Part shown: positions 45,410 to 54,907 of the stretch, one piece after another
Numbering within the stretch: the first letter of the stretch is position 1
How the letters are laid out: every line of letters begins with the position of its first letter
DNA from: Dechloromonas sp. TW-R-39-2
GTDB lineage: Bacteria; Pseudomonadota; Gammaproteobacteria; Burkholderiales; Rhodocyclaceae
Length of the DNA stretch: 64,000 bases
Reading direction: 5' to 3'
NCBI RefSeq assembly: GCF_016864195.1
Contig: NZ_CP045202.1
Location: 2,573,001-2,637,000, forward strand
The notes under the pieces: model-generated
The model's database searches: none
Seen by the model: the letters and a program-made list of their open reading frames with translations, nothing else
Told to the model about the DNA's origin: nothing
Translations under genes and position numbers: made by a program

Positions 45410-46108
45410 ATGCTCAACGCTGATCCCGCAGAACTCGATAAATTTGGCGAACTTGCTCACCGTTGGTGGGACCCGAATAGCGAATTCAAGCCCCTGCACG
45501 ACATCAATCCACTGCGACTGGACTGGATTAACCGCAACGTCGGACTCTCAGGTAAAAAAGTACTTGATGTAGGTTGCGGTGGCGGTTTGCTTTCAGAAGG
45601 CATGGCCCGAATGGGGGCCGATGTCACCGGCATCGATCTCTCTGAAAAGCCGCTTGGCGTCGCCCGCCTGCATTTGCTGGAAACCGGCCAGAAGGTTGAC
45701 TACCGCAAGATCGCCGTCGAACAACTGGCAGAAGAAATGCCCGGCACCTTTGACGCGGTCACCTGTCTGGAAATGCTCGAACATGTCCCCAACCCATCGA
45801 GCGTCGTCAGCGCATGCGCTCGCCTGGTCAAACCCGGTGGGCAGGTTTTCTTTTCGACACTGAACCGCAATCCGAAATCCTATCTGTTCGCAGTGCTCGG
45901 CGCTGAATACATCCTCAAGATGCTGCCCAAGGGCACCCACGACTACGCCAAGTTCATCAAGCCATCGGAACTGGCTCGTTGGGCCAAGCAGACTGGGCTG
46001 GAGCCTGATGAAATGCTGGGCATGAGCTACAACCCGCTGCTCAAGGAATATTCACTGGGACAGGACACCAGCGTCAATTACCTGTTGCGCACTACCCGGC
46101 ATGTTTGA
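45410..46108 (+). CDS. ubiG: Ubiquinone biosynthesis O-methyltransferase
   Basis: 232 aa. [22 protein letters not shown] is the typical UbiG opening; the SAM site is [19 protein letters not shown] near residue 50, with [12 protein letters not shown] near 120 and [21 protein letters not shown] near 148. It catalyses both O-methylation steps in ubiquinone synthesis. It overlaps gph by 8 bases. Confidence 0.97.
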   Translation: MLNADPAELDKFGELAHRWWDPNSEFKPLHDINPLRLDWINRNVGLSGKKVLDVGCGGGLLSEGMARMGADVTGIDLSEKPLGVARLHLLETGQKVDYRKIAVEQLAEEMPGTFDAVTCLEMLEHVPNPSSVVSACARLVKPGGQVFFSTLNRNPKSYLFAVLGAEYILKMLPKGTHDYAKFIKPSELARWAKQTGLEPDEMLGMSYNPLLKEYSLGQDTSVNYLLRTTRHV

Positions 46109-46769
46109 AGCGGTTCTCTTCGACCTGGATGGCACACTGGCTGATACCGCCCCGGACCTGGGCGGTGCCGCCAATTTCTTGCTCCAGGAAGAAGGTCGAC
46201 CGCAGCAAGCGCTCGACAAGCTGCGCCCTTACACCTCGCAAGGTGTGCGCGGCTTGCTCAAGGCTGGTTTCGATCTCGATCCGGGAGCACCGGAATACGA
46301 TCGACTGGCTCAGCGCTTTCTGGAAATCTATGCTGAGCGACTGTGCGATCAAAGCACCTTGTTCAACGGCATTCCGGATTTGCTCGATCAACTGGAAAAC
46401 CGGGGTCTAAGCTGGGGCATCGTGACCAACAAGCGGATGCGTTTCACCGATCCGCTGGTCAAACTGCTGGGACTGACGCCACGCACCCGCTGCGTCGTCA
46501 GCGGCGACACGACACCGGAAGCCAAACCCTCGGCACGCCCGATTCTGTACGCCTGCCAAAACCTCAAGGCCGACCCGGTACGTAGCATTTATGTCGGCGA
46601 TGATCTGCGCGACATCCAGGCCGGAAGAGCCGCCGGCTGCTTCACCGTAGCCGTCTCTTATGGCTATCTCGGCCACAATGGGCCGCTCGAAACCTGGGGG
46701 GCCGATCTGATCATTGACCACCCATCCGAACTGGCCGACTACGTGGCTAGCTGCGCCGGGCAGAAATAA
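46101..46769 (+). CDS. gph: Phosphoglycolate phosphatase (HAD family)
   Basis: 222 aa HAD hydrolase with [14 protein letters not shown] (nucleophile Asp), IVTNKRM (motif II), [12 protein letters not shown] with motif III Lys, and [16 protein letters not shown] (motif IV). The ubiG-gph pair is widespread; the enzyme clears phosphoglycolate or related phosphates. A MupP-like role on cell-wall sugar phosphates is possible for ubiG-linked members. Its 3' end overlaps the convergent methyltransferase gene by 23 bases. Confidence 0.9.
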   Translation: MFEAVLFDLDGTLADTAPDLGGAANFLLQEEGRPQQALDKLRPYTSQGVRGLLKAGFDLDPGAPEYDRLAQRFLEIYAERLCDQSTLFNGIPDLLDQLENRGLSWGIVTNKRMRFTDPLVKLLGLTPRTRCVVSGDTTPEAKPSARPILYACQNLKADPVRSIYVGDDLRDIQAGRAAGCFTVAVSYGYLGHNGPLETWGADLIIDHPSELADYVASCAGQK

Positions 46770-47919
46770 GCAGGTTGCGCGGCGTCAGCTGTCGGGAACA
46801 AAAAACACCCAGCTCAACGCGGTAGCCGCTCGTCTCAAGAAACCCGGCTAGATCAAGCGCCAGCCAAACTTCAAGCGGCCGGCGAAAAGCGTGCCGAACC
46901 ACCGAAAACCGCATCACCTGGCGCTGCCGCTGCCATCCCTGCGCCTCAAAATCGGCAGCAGAACGATCACTTGGCACAGGCAAACCTTCACGCTCAGCCA
47001 TCAAGGCCAGAAAATCCTCAAATTGCTGCCGAAACCAGGCGGCCGGAACCGGCTTGAAGGTTTTGTAAACATCGCCGGACACCTGGCGGCGATACGCATC
47101 AAACCCCAGTTTCCAGGCCATTTCCTTATCCCGCAGGCGTGCCAGCCTGGGGGATGCGGTCACTGTTTCGGTCACTGCCAGACGTGTATCGTCGCGCGTC
47201 AGGACGGTCGCCAGACCTGGCGACAAGGGTTGATATGACTGGGTAACGCCCCGGTGGTAACAGCACGGCGCGACATCAAATTGCCTCACCTCGCGCGCCA
47301 CACCATGACTGATCAAGCGGCGATGCAACTCGCCACAGGCATGCAGGGCTACCGCATGCTGACCGGACTGCGGCCAATCTGCCACGGTCAACGCATCCGC
47401 CTCAAAAAATTCCTGCGGCAATTGCTGACGAGCAGCCAACTGCCGCCCCTCCTGACAAAGCTGGTGATCAATTTCTAGCGTACTGACAGGCATCTGCCAC
47501 TGCAGGGCAAGCAAGCGACCGAGATGCCCCTTGCCGCCACACCAGTCGATCACAGGCAGTGCCTGATGCGATGTCGATGCGGCAAAAGCCTCGATTTGCT
47601 CACGCTTCCGCCCGGGAATATCACGACACCAATGCGGCCCATGTTCGACCATTGGTACTTTGGGTCGCTCAGGCAAAGTCGCCAGCACAGCAAGATCACG
47701 CCAGTCAGGCTGATGCCTGGCCAGCAAGGCCAGGGCCGCCGCCCCGTCATCGTTCAGCCGGCTGACCTCAGCCTCGGACAAGGCATTCAGTTCATCAAGC
47801 AAAGCCGGATAGCTGTCGCACCAGGCTGGCAAAGGTTCGCGGAAGGGTTGCGGATGCCAGCACGGCTGACTGGCAGCAAGCAAACCATCAATTTCACGCT
47901 GACGTACCGCGAGATTCAT
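46747..47919 (-). CDS. METTL25-like SAM-dependent methyltransferase
   Basis: 390 aa. The SAM motif VIDWCGGKGHLGRLLALQW lies near residue 145, followed by STLEIDHQLCQEG, AVALHACGELHRRLI and the Cys-rich FDVAPCCYHRG near 235. The combination of GGKGHLG, LHACG.L and CCYH matches the METTL25/RRNAD1 (Methyltransf_32) group. Its substrate is unknown; rRNA or protein have been suggested for relatives. It overlaps the solute-binding protein gene by ATGA, and its 3' end overlaps gph. Confidence 0.8.
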   Translation of the reverse strand: MNLAVRQREIDGLLAASQPCWHPQPFREPLPAWCDSYPALLDELNALSEAEVSRLNDDGAAALALLARHQPDWRDLAVLATLPERPKVPMVEHGPHWCRDIPGRKREQIEAFAASTSHQALPVIDWCGGKGHLGRLLALQWQMPVSTLEIDHQLCQEGRQLAARQQLPQEFFEADALTVADWPQSGQHAVALHACGELHRRLISHGVAREVRQFDVAPCCYHRGVTQSYQPLSPGLATVLTRDDTRLAVTETVTASPRLARLRDKEMAWKLGFDAYRRQVSGDVYKTFKPVPAAWFRQQFEDFLALMAEREGLPVPSDRSAADFEAQGWQRQRQVMRFSVVRHAFRRPLEVWLALDLAGFLETSGYRVELGVFCSRQLTPRNLLISARRS

Positions 47920-50060
47920 TTCAGCGCAGCTCGTTGCTCACGTCGGCGGTAAGCGCTCCAGGCCGGCAACAAGGCCAGCACCAGGACCAGCACAGCCAGC
48001 CCGATTGGCCAGAAAACCGGCGGATTCCACAATTTTCGGGCATTGCTGCGGTCGACCGTGTCAATTCGCTGATATTTCAGAATATTGTTCCCGACTTCGC
48101 TCGGTTTTCGATTTTTCAACCAGCGATGGCTCAAGGTATAGCTCTTGGGATGAAAGCCGAAGACCCAGGGGGCATCATGATGCAAAAGCCCGTTCATTTC
48201 GCGGACGATCGCCAGACGCTCCGGTGTGTTGTCCATGTTTTTCATGCGGGCGAACAAGCGATCAAACGCCGGATTGGCGTAATTCGAAGCGTTCTCTCCA
48301 CCCCGGCCAACCTTGCCTTCATTACCATCGAGCAGGAAAAAGAAATTCTCCGGATCGGGATAATCGGCATTCCACCCAAGATAATAGAGTTGGACATTAC
48401 CCTTGCGAATCTTGTCCTGGAAACGATTGAAGTCCGTCGAACGGACAACCAGCTGGATGTCGATCTTGGCAAACTGACGGACCAGCCAGTCCAGCCGGGA
48501 TTTTTCACCGCTTCCTCCACCGGTCGTATCAAGATTGACGACCAGCGGCTCGCCTGTTTTTTCATCGCGCCCGTTCGGATAGCCCGCCTCGACCATCAAC
48601 TGGCGCGCCTGCTCGACCGGCTTGCGCTTGGGCTTGCCATCGACCCAGTCATAGACCACACGATCGATTCCCGCTTCGCCATTCTCGTAACCAAAAATCC
48701 CCGGCGGCAAAGGCCCCTGCGCGGCAATACCCCGGCCATTGGCAAAAATCGAAATGTACTCTTCCTGATCGATGGCAATTGAAATTGCCTGCCGCAAACG
48801 GGTTGACCGCGGCACCAGCCCGCCGACAACCGGATCGAGCATATTGAAGCCCATGTAGAAGGTCGAACTCTTGACCGAAGTCAGCAGCCGGATACCCTTG
48901 GCCTGCATTTCGTCAGTCAGCCCCACCTCGCCGCCGACATTGACGCGAACCGCCTGATCGAAGCTATCCGAGGAAATCCCGGAAGCATCGTAATACCCCT
49001 GCAGGAACTTGTTCCAGTACGGAATGGCCTCCTTCTCACGGGTAAAGATGGCCCGATCGACAAACGGCAGCGATTTGCCGCAATCATCCAGCAAGCCCGT
49101 TGCGCGATCGCTCGCCTCACCTTCGCAGGGATAAGTCTGGCCGTGGAAATTCGGATTCCGGACAAGTACCATGCGACGATTCGGATCATTTTCGGCGAGA
49201 AAATACGGCCCCGTCCCAACCGGCCACCAGTCCAGCGAGAAGTTCTTTGCCGCCATGCCCGGCTGGCTGAAAAAGCGGTCGACCTCACGCGGTACCGGCG
49301 CAAAGAACGGCATTGCCAGCCAATAAAGAAACTGCGGATACTTGCCCTTGATACGGATGCGCCAGGTCAGCGCATCGACTTTCTGAACGCCCGACAAGGC
49401 ATGCTCATCGAGATCCAGCCAGGCATCTTTCGGCAAGGCTTTGGCCGCCTGCCCAAGCGATTCCCCCAAGGCTTGCAAGCCAACGATTTTGTCGGCCATC
49501 ATGCCGAAAATCGGTGAATGCAGACGCGGATGAGCCAGTCGCTTGATCTGGTAGATGTAGTCATCGGCGGTCAGTTCACGCGTCGCCATTTCTGCAAAGT
49601 CGCTCATCGACTGACGACCATCGGCCGCATTTTTGCCCAAGTAAAGCGGTTGACCGTGAGCATCGAGCGCAAAAGCCGGATGCGGCTGAAAGCGGATGCC
49701 CGGCTTCAATTTCAATTCATACACACTCTCGGCAACCCTCTCCGGCGCCACGTCAGCCGGCAACTCACGACCCGCGGCATCGAAAAACCGAGGTTGCGGC
49801 ACGGCCTCGACGGTGGCCGGCATCAATTCGTAGGGACGCTTGAGATAGTGATACTGCAAGGGCGGTTCATAAATCTGCCCGGTGAATGCCAGTTCATCCT
49901 CGGTGTAGGACTGGGCCGGATCAAGATGCTTTGGGCGTTCGGTGAATACGGTGTAAAGAATATTCTGCCCGGCATCAGCGGCCGGATAGGGATCATTCCA
50001 GGATTGGCCACAACCGGCCAGCAACAGGAAGAAAGAGAGGCAGACAAAATTTGTTCGCAT
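47916..50060 (-). CDS. Family 5 extracellular solute-binding lipoprotein with C-terminal membrane anchor
   Basis: 714 aa from MRTNFVCLSFFLLLAGC, which gives a proper lipoprotein signal with lipobox LAGC (Cys17); the frame runs 59 codons further upstream, but those overlap the divergent bcp region. The body is an oligopeptide/dipeptide-type SBP (SBP_bac_5), with LDPAQSYTEDELAFTGQIYEPP, FSLDWWPVGTGPYFLAEN and RKGNVQLYYLGWNADYPDPENF. Unusually, a membrane helix (FWPIGLAVLVLVLALLPAW) follows at the C-terminus with a basic tail. No ABC permease or ATPase gene is adjacent, so its transporter is elsewhere or it is a standalone binding protein. Confidence 0.85.
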   Translation of the reverse strand: MRTNFVCLSFFLLLAGCGQSWNDPYPAADAGQNILYTVFTERPKHLDPAQSYTEDELAFTGQIYEPPLQYHYLKRPYELMPATVEAVPQPRFFDAAGRELPADVAPERVAESVYELKLKPGIRFQPHPAFALDAHGQPLYLGKNAADGRQSMSDFAEMATRELTADDYIYQIKRLAHPRLHSPIFGMMADKIVGLQALGESLGQAAKALPKDAWLDLDEHALSGVQKVDALTWRIRIKGKYPQFLYWLAMPFFAPVPREVDRFFSQPGMAAKNFSLDWWPVGTGPYFLAENDPNRRMVLVRNPNFHGQTYPCEGEASDRATGLLDDCGKSLPFVDRAIFTREKEAIPYWNKFLQGYYDASGISSDSFDQAVRVNVGGEVGLTDEMQAKGIRLLTSVKSSTFYMGFNMLDPVVGGLVPRSTRLRQAISIAIDQEEYISIFANGRGIAAQGPLPPGIFGYENGEAGIDRVVYDWVDGKPKRKPVEQARQLMVEAGYPNGRDEKTGEPLVVNLDTTGGGSGEKSRLDWLVRQFAKIDIQLVVRSTDFNRFQDKIRKGNVQLYYLGWNADYPDPENFFFLLDGNEGKVGRGGENASNYANPAFDRLFARMKNMDNTPERLAIVREMNGLLHHDAPWVFGFHPKSYTLSHRWLKNRKPSEVGNNILKYQRIDTVDRSNARKLWNPPVFWPIGLAVLVLVLALLPAWSAYRRREQRAALK

Positions 50061-50085
50061 GAGCGAGAGTTTAACAAATGACGAG

Positions 50086-50115
50086 TTGACCGCCCGGACA
50101 CGATTTGCCCACAAT
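50086..50115 (+). promoter_or_regulatory. Possible bcp promoter
   Basis: TTGACC (-35-like) and CACAAT (-10-like) are separated by 18 bases in the 85-base divergent gap between the solute-binding protein gene and bcp, ending 30 bases before the bcp ATG. The match is moderate. Confidence 0.35.
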
Positions 50116-50145
50116 GGACCAAACCCGATAACAAAAAGGCAACCC

Positions 50146-50601
50146 ATGCTCGACACCCAAATCCCCGACTTTTCCCTGCCGGCCACCAGTGGCCAGACGT
50201 TCAATCTCGCCGCCCAGGCCGGCAAGATCGTGGTCATCTATTTCTACCCCAAGGACAGCACCCCGGGCTGCACCACGCAGGGACAGAATTTCCGCGATCT
50301 GCACAGCGAGTTTGCTGCGGTCGACGCAGTGATTCTGGGCATTTCCCGCGACAGCCTGAAATCGCACGAAAACTTCAAAGCCAAGCAGGAATTCCCCTTC
50401 GAACTCGGATCGGATGGCGATGAAGCCGTATGCAATCTGTTCGGCGTCATGAAAATGAAAAACATGTATGGCAAACAGGTTCGTGGCGTGGAACGCAGCA
50501 CCTTTGTCATCGATCGAAAAGGTGTTCTGCGCCGCGAATGGCGTGGCGTCAAAGTACCGGGCCACGTTCAGGAAGTACTCGATTTCGTCAAAACGATTTA
50601 A
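50146..50601 (+). CDS. bcp: Bcp/PrxQ-type peroxiredoxin
   Basis: 151 aa from the ATG before LDTQIPDFSLPATSGQ; an upstream frame extension overlaps the opposite promoter region and is not conserved in style. The peroxidatic Cys is in YPKDSTPGCTTQG near residue 45. The second Cys five residues on, found in E. coli Bcp, is absent (TTQGQ), so this is a one-Cys type or resolves differently. It reduces peroxides with a thiol donor in the cytoplasm. AAAAAGGC before the ATG is a reasonable ribosome site. Confidence 0.93.
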   Translation: MLDTQIPDFSLPATSGQTFNLAAQAGKIVVIYFYPKDSTPGCTTQGQNFRDLHSEFAAVDAVILGISRDSLKSHENFKAKQEFPFELGSDGDEAVCNLFGVMKMKNMYGKQVRGVERSTFVIDRKGVLRREWRGVKVPGHVQEVLDFVKTI

Positions 50602-50634
50602 CTCCTTTCCCCACCCCGACCAAAGGCCCACTCC

Positions 50635-52065
50635 ATGCCGCGCAAGCCCGCTGCCTCAAAGAAGCCCGCCGTTACCAAGATTTTCGTCCTCGACACCAAC
50701 GTGCTGATGCACGACCCAAGCAGCTTGTTCCGCTTCGAGGAACACGATGTCTTCCTGCCGATCATGACGCTGGAAGAACTCGACAATCACAAGAAGGGCA
50801 TGTCCGAAATCGCCCGCAATGCCCGCCAGACATCGCGTACGCTCGATGAACTGCTGGCCGCCAACGGCGAGGATGATATCGACGAGGGCATTGATCTTTA
50901 CGGCCCATCAGCCAAACTGGCCAGCGGTCGCCTTTACCTGCAGACCGAGGCAATCAGCGCCGATCTGCCACAGGGCCTGCCGACTTCCAAGGTCGACAAC
51001 CAGATTCTTTCGGTGGTCATCCACCTGCAGAAGAAATTCCCCAAGCGCCCGGTCATCCTGGTGTCGAAAGACATCAACATGCGCATCAAATCCCGAGCGC
51101 TGAATCTGCTGGCAGAAGACTATTTCAACGACAAGGTGCTGGAAGACACCGACATCCTGTACACCGGCACCCGCGCCCTGCCCGACAATTTCTGGGACAA
51201 GCACGGCAAGGGCATGGAGTCGTGGAAGAAGGAGGCCAAGACCTACTACAAGGTCAGCGGCCCGCTGTGCCCACAAATGCTGGTCAATGAATTCGTCTGG
51301 ATGGAAAAGGATGGCTTCACCGCCATCGTCAAGGAAACCTCCGGGAAAAGTGCCGTACTCGAAACCTTGGTTGATTACACGCATCCCAAAAATGCGGTAT
51401 GGGGTATCACGGCACGCAATCGCGAGCAGAATTTTGCGATGAACCTGCTGATGAATCCGGACATCGACTTTGTCACCCTGCTCGGCCAGGCCGGCACTGG
51501 CAAGACACTGCTGACGCTCGCCGCTGGCTTGACCCAGGTTCTCGAGAGCAAGCAGTTTGCCGAAATCATCATGACCCGGGCCACAGTCCCGGTCGGTGAG
51601 GACATCGGCTTCCTGCCCGGCACCGAAGAGGAAAAAATGGCCCCCTGGATGGGCGCGCTGGAAGACAATCTCGACGTCCTCACCCATACCGACGAAGCAA
51701 GCAGCGGCACCTACGGCGGCGACTGGGGCAAAGCGGCGACCAACGACATCATTCGCTCGCGGGTCAAGATCAAGTCGATGAACTTCATGCGCGGCCGGAC
51801 CTTTCTGAAGAAGTATCTGATCATCGATGAAGCCCAGAATCTGACGCCCAAACAGATGAAAACCCTGGTCACTCGCGCTGGTCCGGGAACCAAGGTCGTT
51901 TGCCTCGGCAATATTGCCCAGATCGACACCCCTTACCTGACAGAAGGGAGTTCCGGCCTTACTTACGTAGTCGACCGCTTTAAAGGCTGGGCTCACTCCG
52001 GTCACATAACGTTACAACGTGGTGAGCGCTCCCGCTTGGCGGACCATGCAGCCGAAGTGTTATAA
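50635..52065 (+). CDS. PhoH-family ATPase with N-terminal PIN domain
   Basis: 476 aa. The N-terminal PIN nuclease-like domain (about 15-150) begins KIFVLDTNVLMHDPSSLFRF with its metal-binding Asp. The PhoH domain (about 255-475) has Walker A GQAGTGKTLLTLAAG near 285 and Walker B YLIIDEAQNLTPKQMKTLVTRAG near 395, then SRAGPGTKVVCLGNIAQID-like sequence. The PIN-PhoH fusion (YlaK/PhoH2 type) is linked to RNA unwinding and cleavage. It follows bcp by 33 bases and ends at a strong terminator. Confidence 0.92.
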   Translation: MPRKPAASKKPAVTKIFVLDTNVLMHDPSSLFRFEEHDVFLPIMTLEELDNHKKGMSEIARNARQTSRTLDELLAANGEDDIDEGIDLYGPSAKLASGRLYLQTEAISADLPQGLPTSKVDNQILSVVIHLQKKFPKRPVILVSKDINMRIKSRALNLLAEDYFNDKVLEDTDILYTGTRALPDNFWDKHGKGMESWKKEAKTYYKVSGPLCPQMLVNEFVWMEKDGFTAIVKETSGKSAVLETLVDYTHPKNAVWGITARNREQNFAMNLLMNPDIDFVTLLGQAGTGKTLLTLAAGLTQVLESKQFAEIIMTRATVPVGEDIGFLPGTEEEKMAPWMGALEDNLDVLTHTDEASSGTYGGDWGKAATNDIIRSRVKIKSMNFMRGRTFLKKYLIIDEAQNLTPKQMKTLVTRAGPGTKVVCLGNIAQIDTPYLTEGSSGLTYVVDRFKGWAHSGHITLQRGERSRLADHAAEVL

Positions 52066-52085
52066 TCGCTGGAAATAACCAAAGG

Positions 52086-52115
52086 GGCCGTGTCAGCGAC
52101 ACGGCCTTTTCGTTT
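52086..52115 (+). terminator. Rho-independent terminator after the PhoH gene
   Basis: GGCCGTGTC and GACACGGCC form a perfect 9-bp stem with loop AGC, followed by TTTTCGTTT. It ends the bcp-phoH transcript. A GTG inside it opens the next reading frame, but that is not the real start of the downstream gene. Confidence 0.93.
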
Positions 52116-52146
52116 CAGCCACGGGCTGCTCTGCCGGAGGAAACTT

Positions 52147-53430
52147 TTGAAACGTCGTGATTTTCTAGTATCTGCTGCCGCTCTGACGCTCTTTGCCGGC
52201 GAAGCTGCCGCCGCAAAAAAACAAAGCAGCGCCAAGGCTACTGCGGGCAAATCGTCTTCATCGAAATCCAGTGGCTCCAAAAAAGGCGCCACCTCGAAAA
52301 AGCCGGGGCAATCGACCAAAAAAGGACGGCACAGCTATCGCCAGGTAGCCGCCGGCCCCGTCACGCACACGGCCGACGACCCAGTCATCGAAAGACCCCC
52401 ACAGGGTACTTCTGCCTCGCGCCTGCCCCCCGTCAAGGCGGCCGAACCGCCCAGCGAATGGCGCACCTACGAAATCACCACCACGGTGAACCTAAAAAAC
52501 ACCAGTGGCCAAAGCAAGCTCTGGCTGCCGTTGCCATTGAATCAGGACACGCTTTTCCAGCGCACACTGGGCCATTCATGGGGTGGCAATCCAAATAGTT
52601 CAAGCATGCGACGCCTGCCGGACGGCGATCTTGAAGTATTTCGTTGCGAATGGAGGGATGGTGGAGAAGCATCACTCCAGCTCACCACACTGGTCACAAC
52701 AGCAGACCGCCATTTCGACGTGACAAAACGTACCGTTGCGCCAGAGCGTGAAGACATTCTCCGGCGCAACCTGCAGGCCTCCCAGTTGATTCCGAATGAA
52801 GGCCTCGCATTCCAGCTTGGAGAGCGAATTGTTGGTCGCATCAAGGATCCGGTCGCCCAAGCGAAAGCAATTTATGACTGGGTCGTCGATAACTCGATCT
52901 ATGACCCCAGCCTCCCCGGCTGCGGCACTGGTGATGTCCGCAAGCAGCTGATTCAAGGGCAGTACGGTGGTCGCTCAGCCGACATCAACGGACTGTTTGT
53001 TTCGATTTGCCGGGCCATCGGCATCCCGGCACGCTGCGTCTACGGCTTGCGTGTAGGGCCATCACGCCTGTTCCGCAGCCTGGGCTTGAACGGCAGCGAC
53101 GCGACTCGCGGGCAACACGTCCGGGCTGAGTTCTATATCCCCGGCTATGGCTGGATTCCGGTCGACCCCAGCGATGTACGTCGCTCGATTGCACTGGAAG
53201 GCTACTCGGACCGCGACAGCAAGCTTCTTTCGCTGAAGAAAATCCTGTTTGGTGTCTGGGAAATGAACTGGATTGCATTCAATGTCGGCAATGACATCAC
53301 CCTGCCCGGACAGAGCCGGATACTACCCTTCCTGCTGCTCCCACAACTCGAATCAAGCACCGGGCGGCTTGATGGAACCAACCCGGCAGCCATTCAATAT
53401 ACGATCAGCACACGCGGCGTCGAGCTCTGA
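52147..53430 (+). CDS. Tat-exported transglutaminase-like protein, catalytic Cys replaced by Ser
   Basis: 427 aa from a TTG preceded by GGAGG with six bases spacing; this start gives MKRRDFLVSAAALTLFAGEAAA, a twin-arginine signal, whereas the longer frame begins inside the terminator. After a Lys/Ser-rich linker (about 22-70), the domain at about 130-345 is transglutaminase-like: the core AKAIYDWVVDNSIYD, then GGRSADINGLFVSICRAIGIPARCVYG, where most relatives have Cys in place of the first Ser. His (GQHVRAEFY) and Asp (VDPSDVR) are kept. It is predicted periplasmic and may be non-catalytic or a hydrolase. Confidence 0.85.
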   Translation: MKRRDFLVSAAALTLFAGEAAAAKKQSSAKATAGKSSSSKSSGSKKGATSKKPGQSTKKGRHSYRQVAAGPVTHTADDPVIERPPQGTSASRLPPVKAAEPPSEWRTYEITTTVNLKNTSGQSKLWLPLPLNQDTLFQRTLGHSWGGNPNSSSMRRLPDGDLEVFRCEWRDGGEASLQLTTLVTTADRHFDVTKRTVAPEREDILRRNLQASQLIPNEGLAFQLGERIVGRIKDPVAQAKAIYDWVVDNSIYDPSLPGCGTGDVRKQLIQGQYGGRSADINGLFVSICRAIGIPARCVYGLRVGPSRLFRSLGLNGSDATRGQHVRAEFYIPGYGWIPVDPSDVRRSIALEGYSDRDSKLLSLKKILFGVWEMNWIAFNVGNDITLPGQSRILPFLLLPQLESSTGRLDGTNPAAIQYTISTRGVEL

Positions 53431-53433
53431 AAC

Positions 53434-54840
53434 CTAGTTATCCGAGCTGACAAAACCACCGCCAGCCAGATTCTGGAAGCGGGTGAACTCACCGACAAAG
53501 TTCATCCGCACTGTTCCTGTCGGACCGTTACGTTGCTTGCCGATAATCACTTCGGCAATCCCCTTGTCAGGCGTGTCAGGCTTGTAATACTCCTCGCGGT
53601 ACATCATCAGAATAACGTCCGCATCCTGCTCGATAGCACCGGACTCTCGCAAGTCAGACATCATCGGACGTTTGTCGGTCCGCTCTTCGACCTTTCGGGA
53701 GAGCTGCGAAAGCGCCACGATAGGAACCTGCAATTCCTTGGCCAGAGATTTGATCGAGCGTGAAATCTCGGACACTTCCGTTGCCCGATTTTCTCCCTGC
53801 TTGTTACCACTCATCAACTGGATGTAGTCGATAACCAGCAGACCGAGCTTCCCGCCATACTGCCGCGCCAGGCGTCGCGCGCGGGCGCGGAGGTTGGCCG
53901 GACTCAGACCACCGGTCTCATCGATATAAATTGGCGCCTCATGCAACTTGCCGAGGGCAAAGGAGAGTTTTGACCACTCCTCATCATTCATCCGGCCAGT
54001 TCGAAGATTTTGCGAGTTCAATCGCCCGATTGAAGCCAGCATCCGCATGGCCAACTGGGCGCCGCCCATTTCCATCGAAAACACACCGACCGGCAAACCG
54101 GTGTCGACCGCGACATTCTCTGCGATATTCAAGGCAAAGGCCGTTTTCCCCATGGATGGGCGGCCGGCCACGATAATCAGGTCCCCCGGCTGGAAACCGG
54201 AGGTCTTTTGATCAAGGTCGATAAAACCGGTTGGCACGCCGGTAATATCCGACGGGTTATCCCGGTCGTGCAGCTCCTGGATGCGCTCAACCACCTGGGT
54301 CAGCAAAGGGTTGATATGCACAAAACCTTCACTGTGCCCAGCCCCCGCTTCAGCAATCTTGAAAATCTTGGACTCGGCTTCGTCGAGCAAGGTTGCCGCA
54401 TCACGCCCGAGGGGATTCAAGGCATCAGAGGCAATTTCATCTGCTGTCGCAACCAGCTGGCGCAACACGGCGCGTTCTCGAACAATTTCAGCGTAACGCC
54501 GGATATTTGCGGCCGATGGTGTATTTGCCGCCAGTTCGCCCAGGTAAGCCAAGCCGCCGGTCTGATCGCTTTCTCCTGCTGCATCGAGCGCCTCGGCCAC
54601 GGTAACGACGTCAGCCGGCTTGGCTCGTTCGAGAAGACCGCGAATCTGACGAAAAATGCGTCGGTGCTCATCGCGATAGAAGTCGCTATCGGTAAGCAGA
54701 TCGCCCATTCGGTCCCATGCCTGGTTATCAAGCAAGAGACCTCCGAGAACGGATTGCTCGGCCTCAATCGAATGCGGCGGGACACGTAGCTGAGCGAGGG
54801 AAGGATCGACGGATTTTGGTTTTGGCGGACGCTGGTTCAT
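53434..54840 (-). CDS. dnaB: Replicative DNA helicase
   Basis: 468 aa. The N-terminal domain (about 15-120) starts VPPHSIEAEQSVLGGLLLD; the RecA-like motor has Walker A AGRPSMGKTAFALNIAENVA near residue 215, LLVIDYIQLMSG near 325 and the arginine-finger region near 420 (GTVRMNFVGEFTRF end). No intein is present. It follows the rplI operon after a terminator and meets the transglutaminase gene tail to tail, with three bases between the stops. No Shine-Dalgarno sequence is obvious before the ATG. Confidence 0.98.
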   Translation of the reverse strand: MNQRPPKPKSVDPSLAQLRVPPHSIEAEQSVLGGLLLDNQAWDRMGDLLTDSDFYRDEHRRIFRQIRGLLERAKPADVVTVAEALDAAGESDQTGGLAYLGELAANTPSAANIRRYAEIVRERAVLRQLVATADEIASDALNPLGRDAATLLDEAESKIFKIAEAGAGHSEGFVHINPLLTQVVERIQELHDRDNPSDITGVPTGFIDLDQKTSGFQPGDLIIVAGRPSMGKTAFALNIAENVAVDTGLPVGVFSMEMGGAQLAMRMLASIGRLNSQNLRTGRMNDEEWSKLSFALGKLHEAPIYIDETGGLSPANLRARARRLARQYGGKLGLLVIDYIQLMSGNKQGENRATEVSEISRSIKSLAKELQVPIVALSQLSRKVEERTDKRPMMSDLRESGAIEQDADVILMMYREEYYKPDTPDKGIAEVIIGKQRNGPTGTVRMNFVGEFTRFQNLAGGGFVSSDN

Positions 54841-54850
54841 CGGGGAGAGT

Positions 54851-54884
54851 GTAAATTAAAAAGGCCTCGCAAATGCGAGGCCTT
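54851..54884 (-). terminator. Rho-independent terminator of the rpsF-priB-rpsR-rplI operon
   Basis: On the minus strand AAGGCCTCGCA and TGCGAGGCCTT form an 11-bp stem with a two-base loop, followed by TTTAATTT. It lies between rplI and dnaB, so dnaB is probably transcribed by leakage or from its own promoter in or before this gap. Confidence 0.93.
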
Positions 54885-54907
54885 TCAATGAAACAGAGTA
54901 AGCGAAA

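Noticed and set aside
52090-52146. GTG start at 52090 for the transglutaminase-like gene
   Set aside because: That codon lies inside a rho-independent terminator stem; the TTG at 52147 has GGAGG and gives a clean Tat signal.
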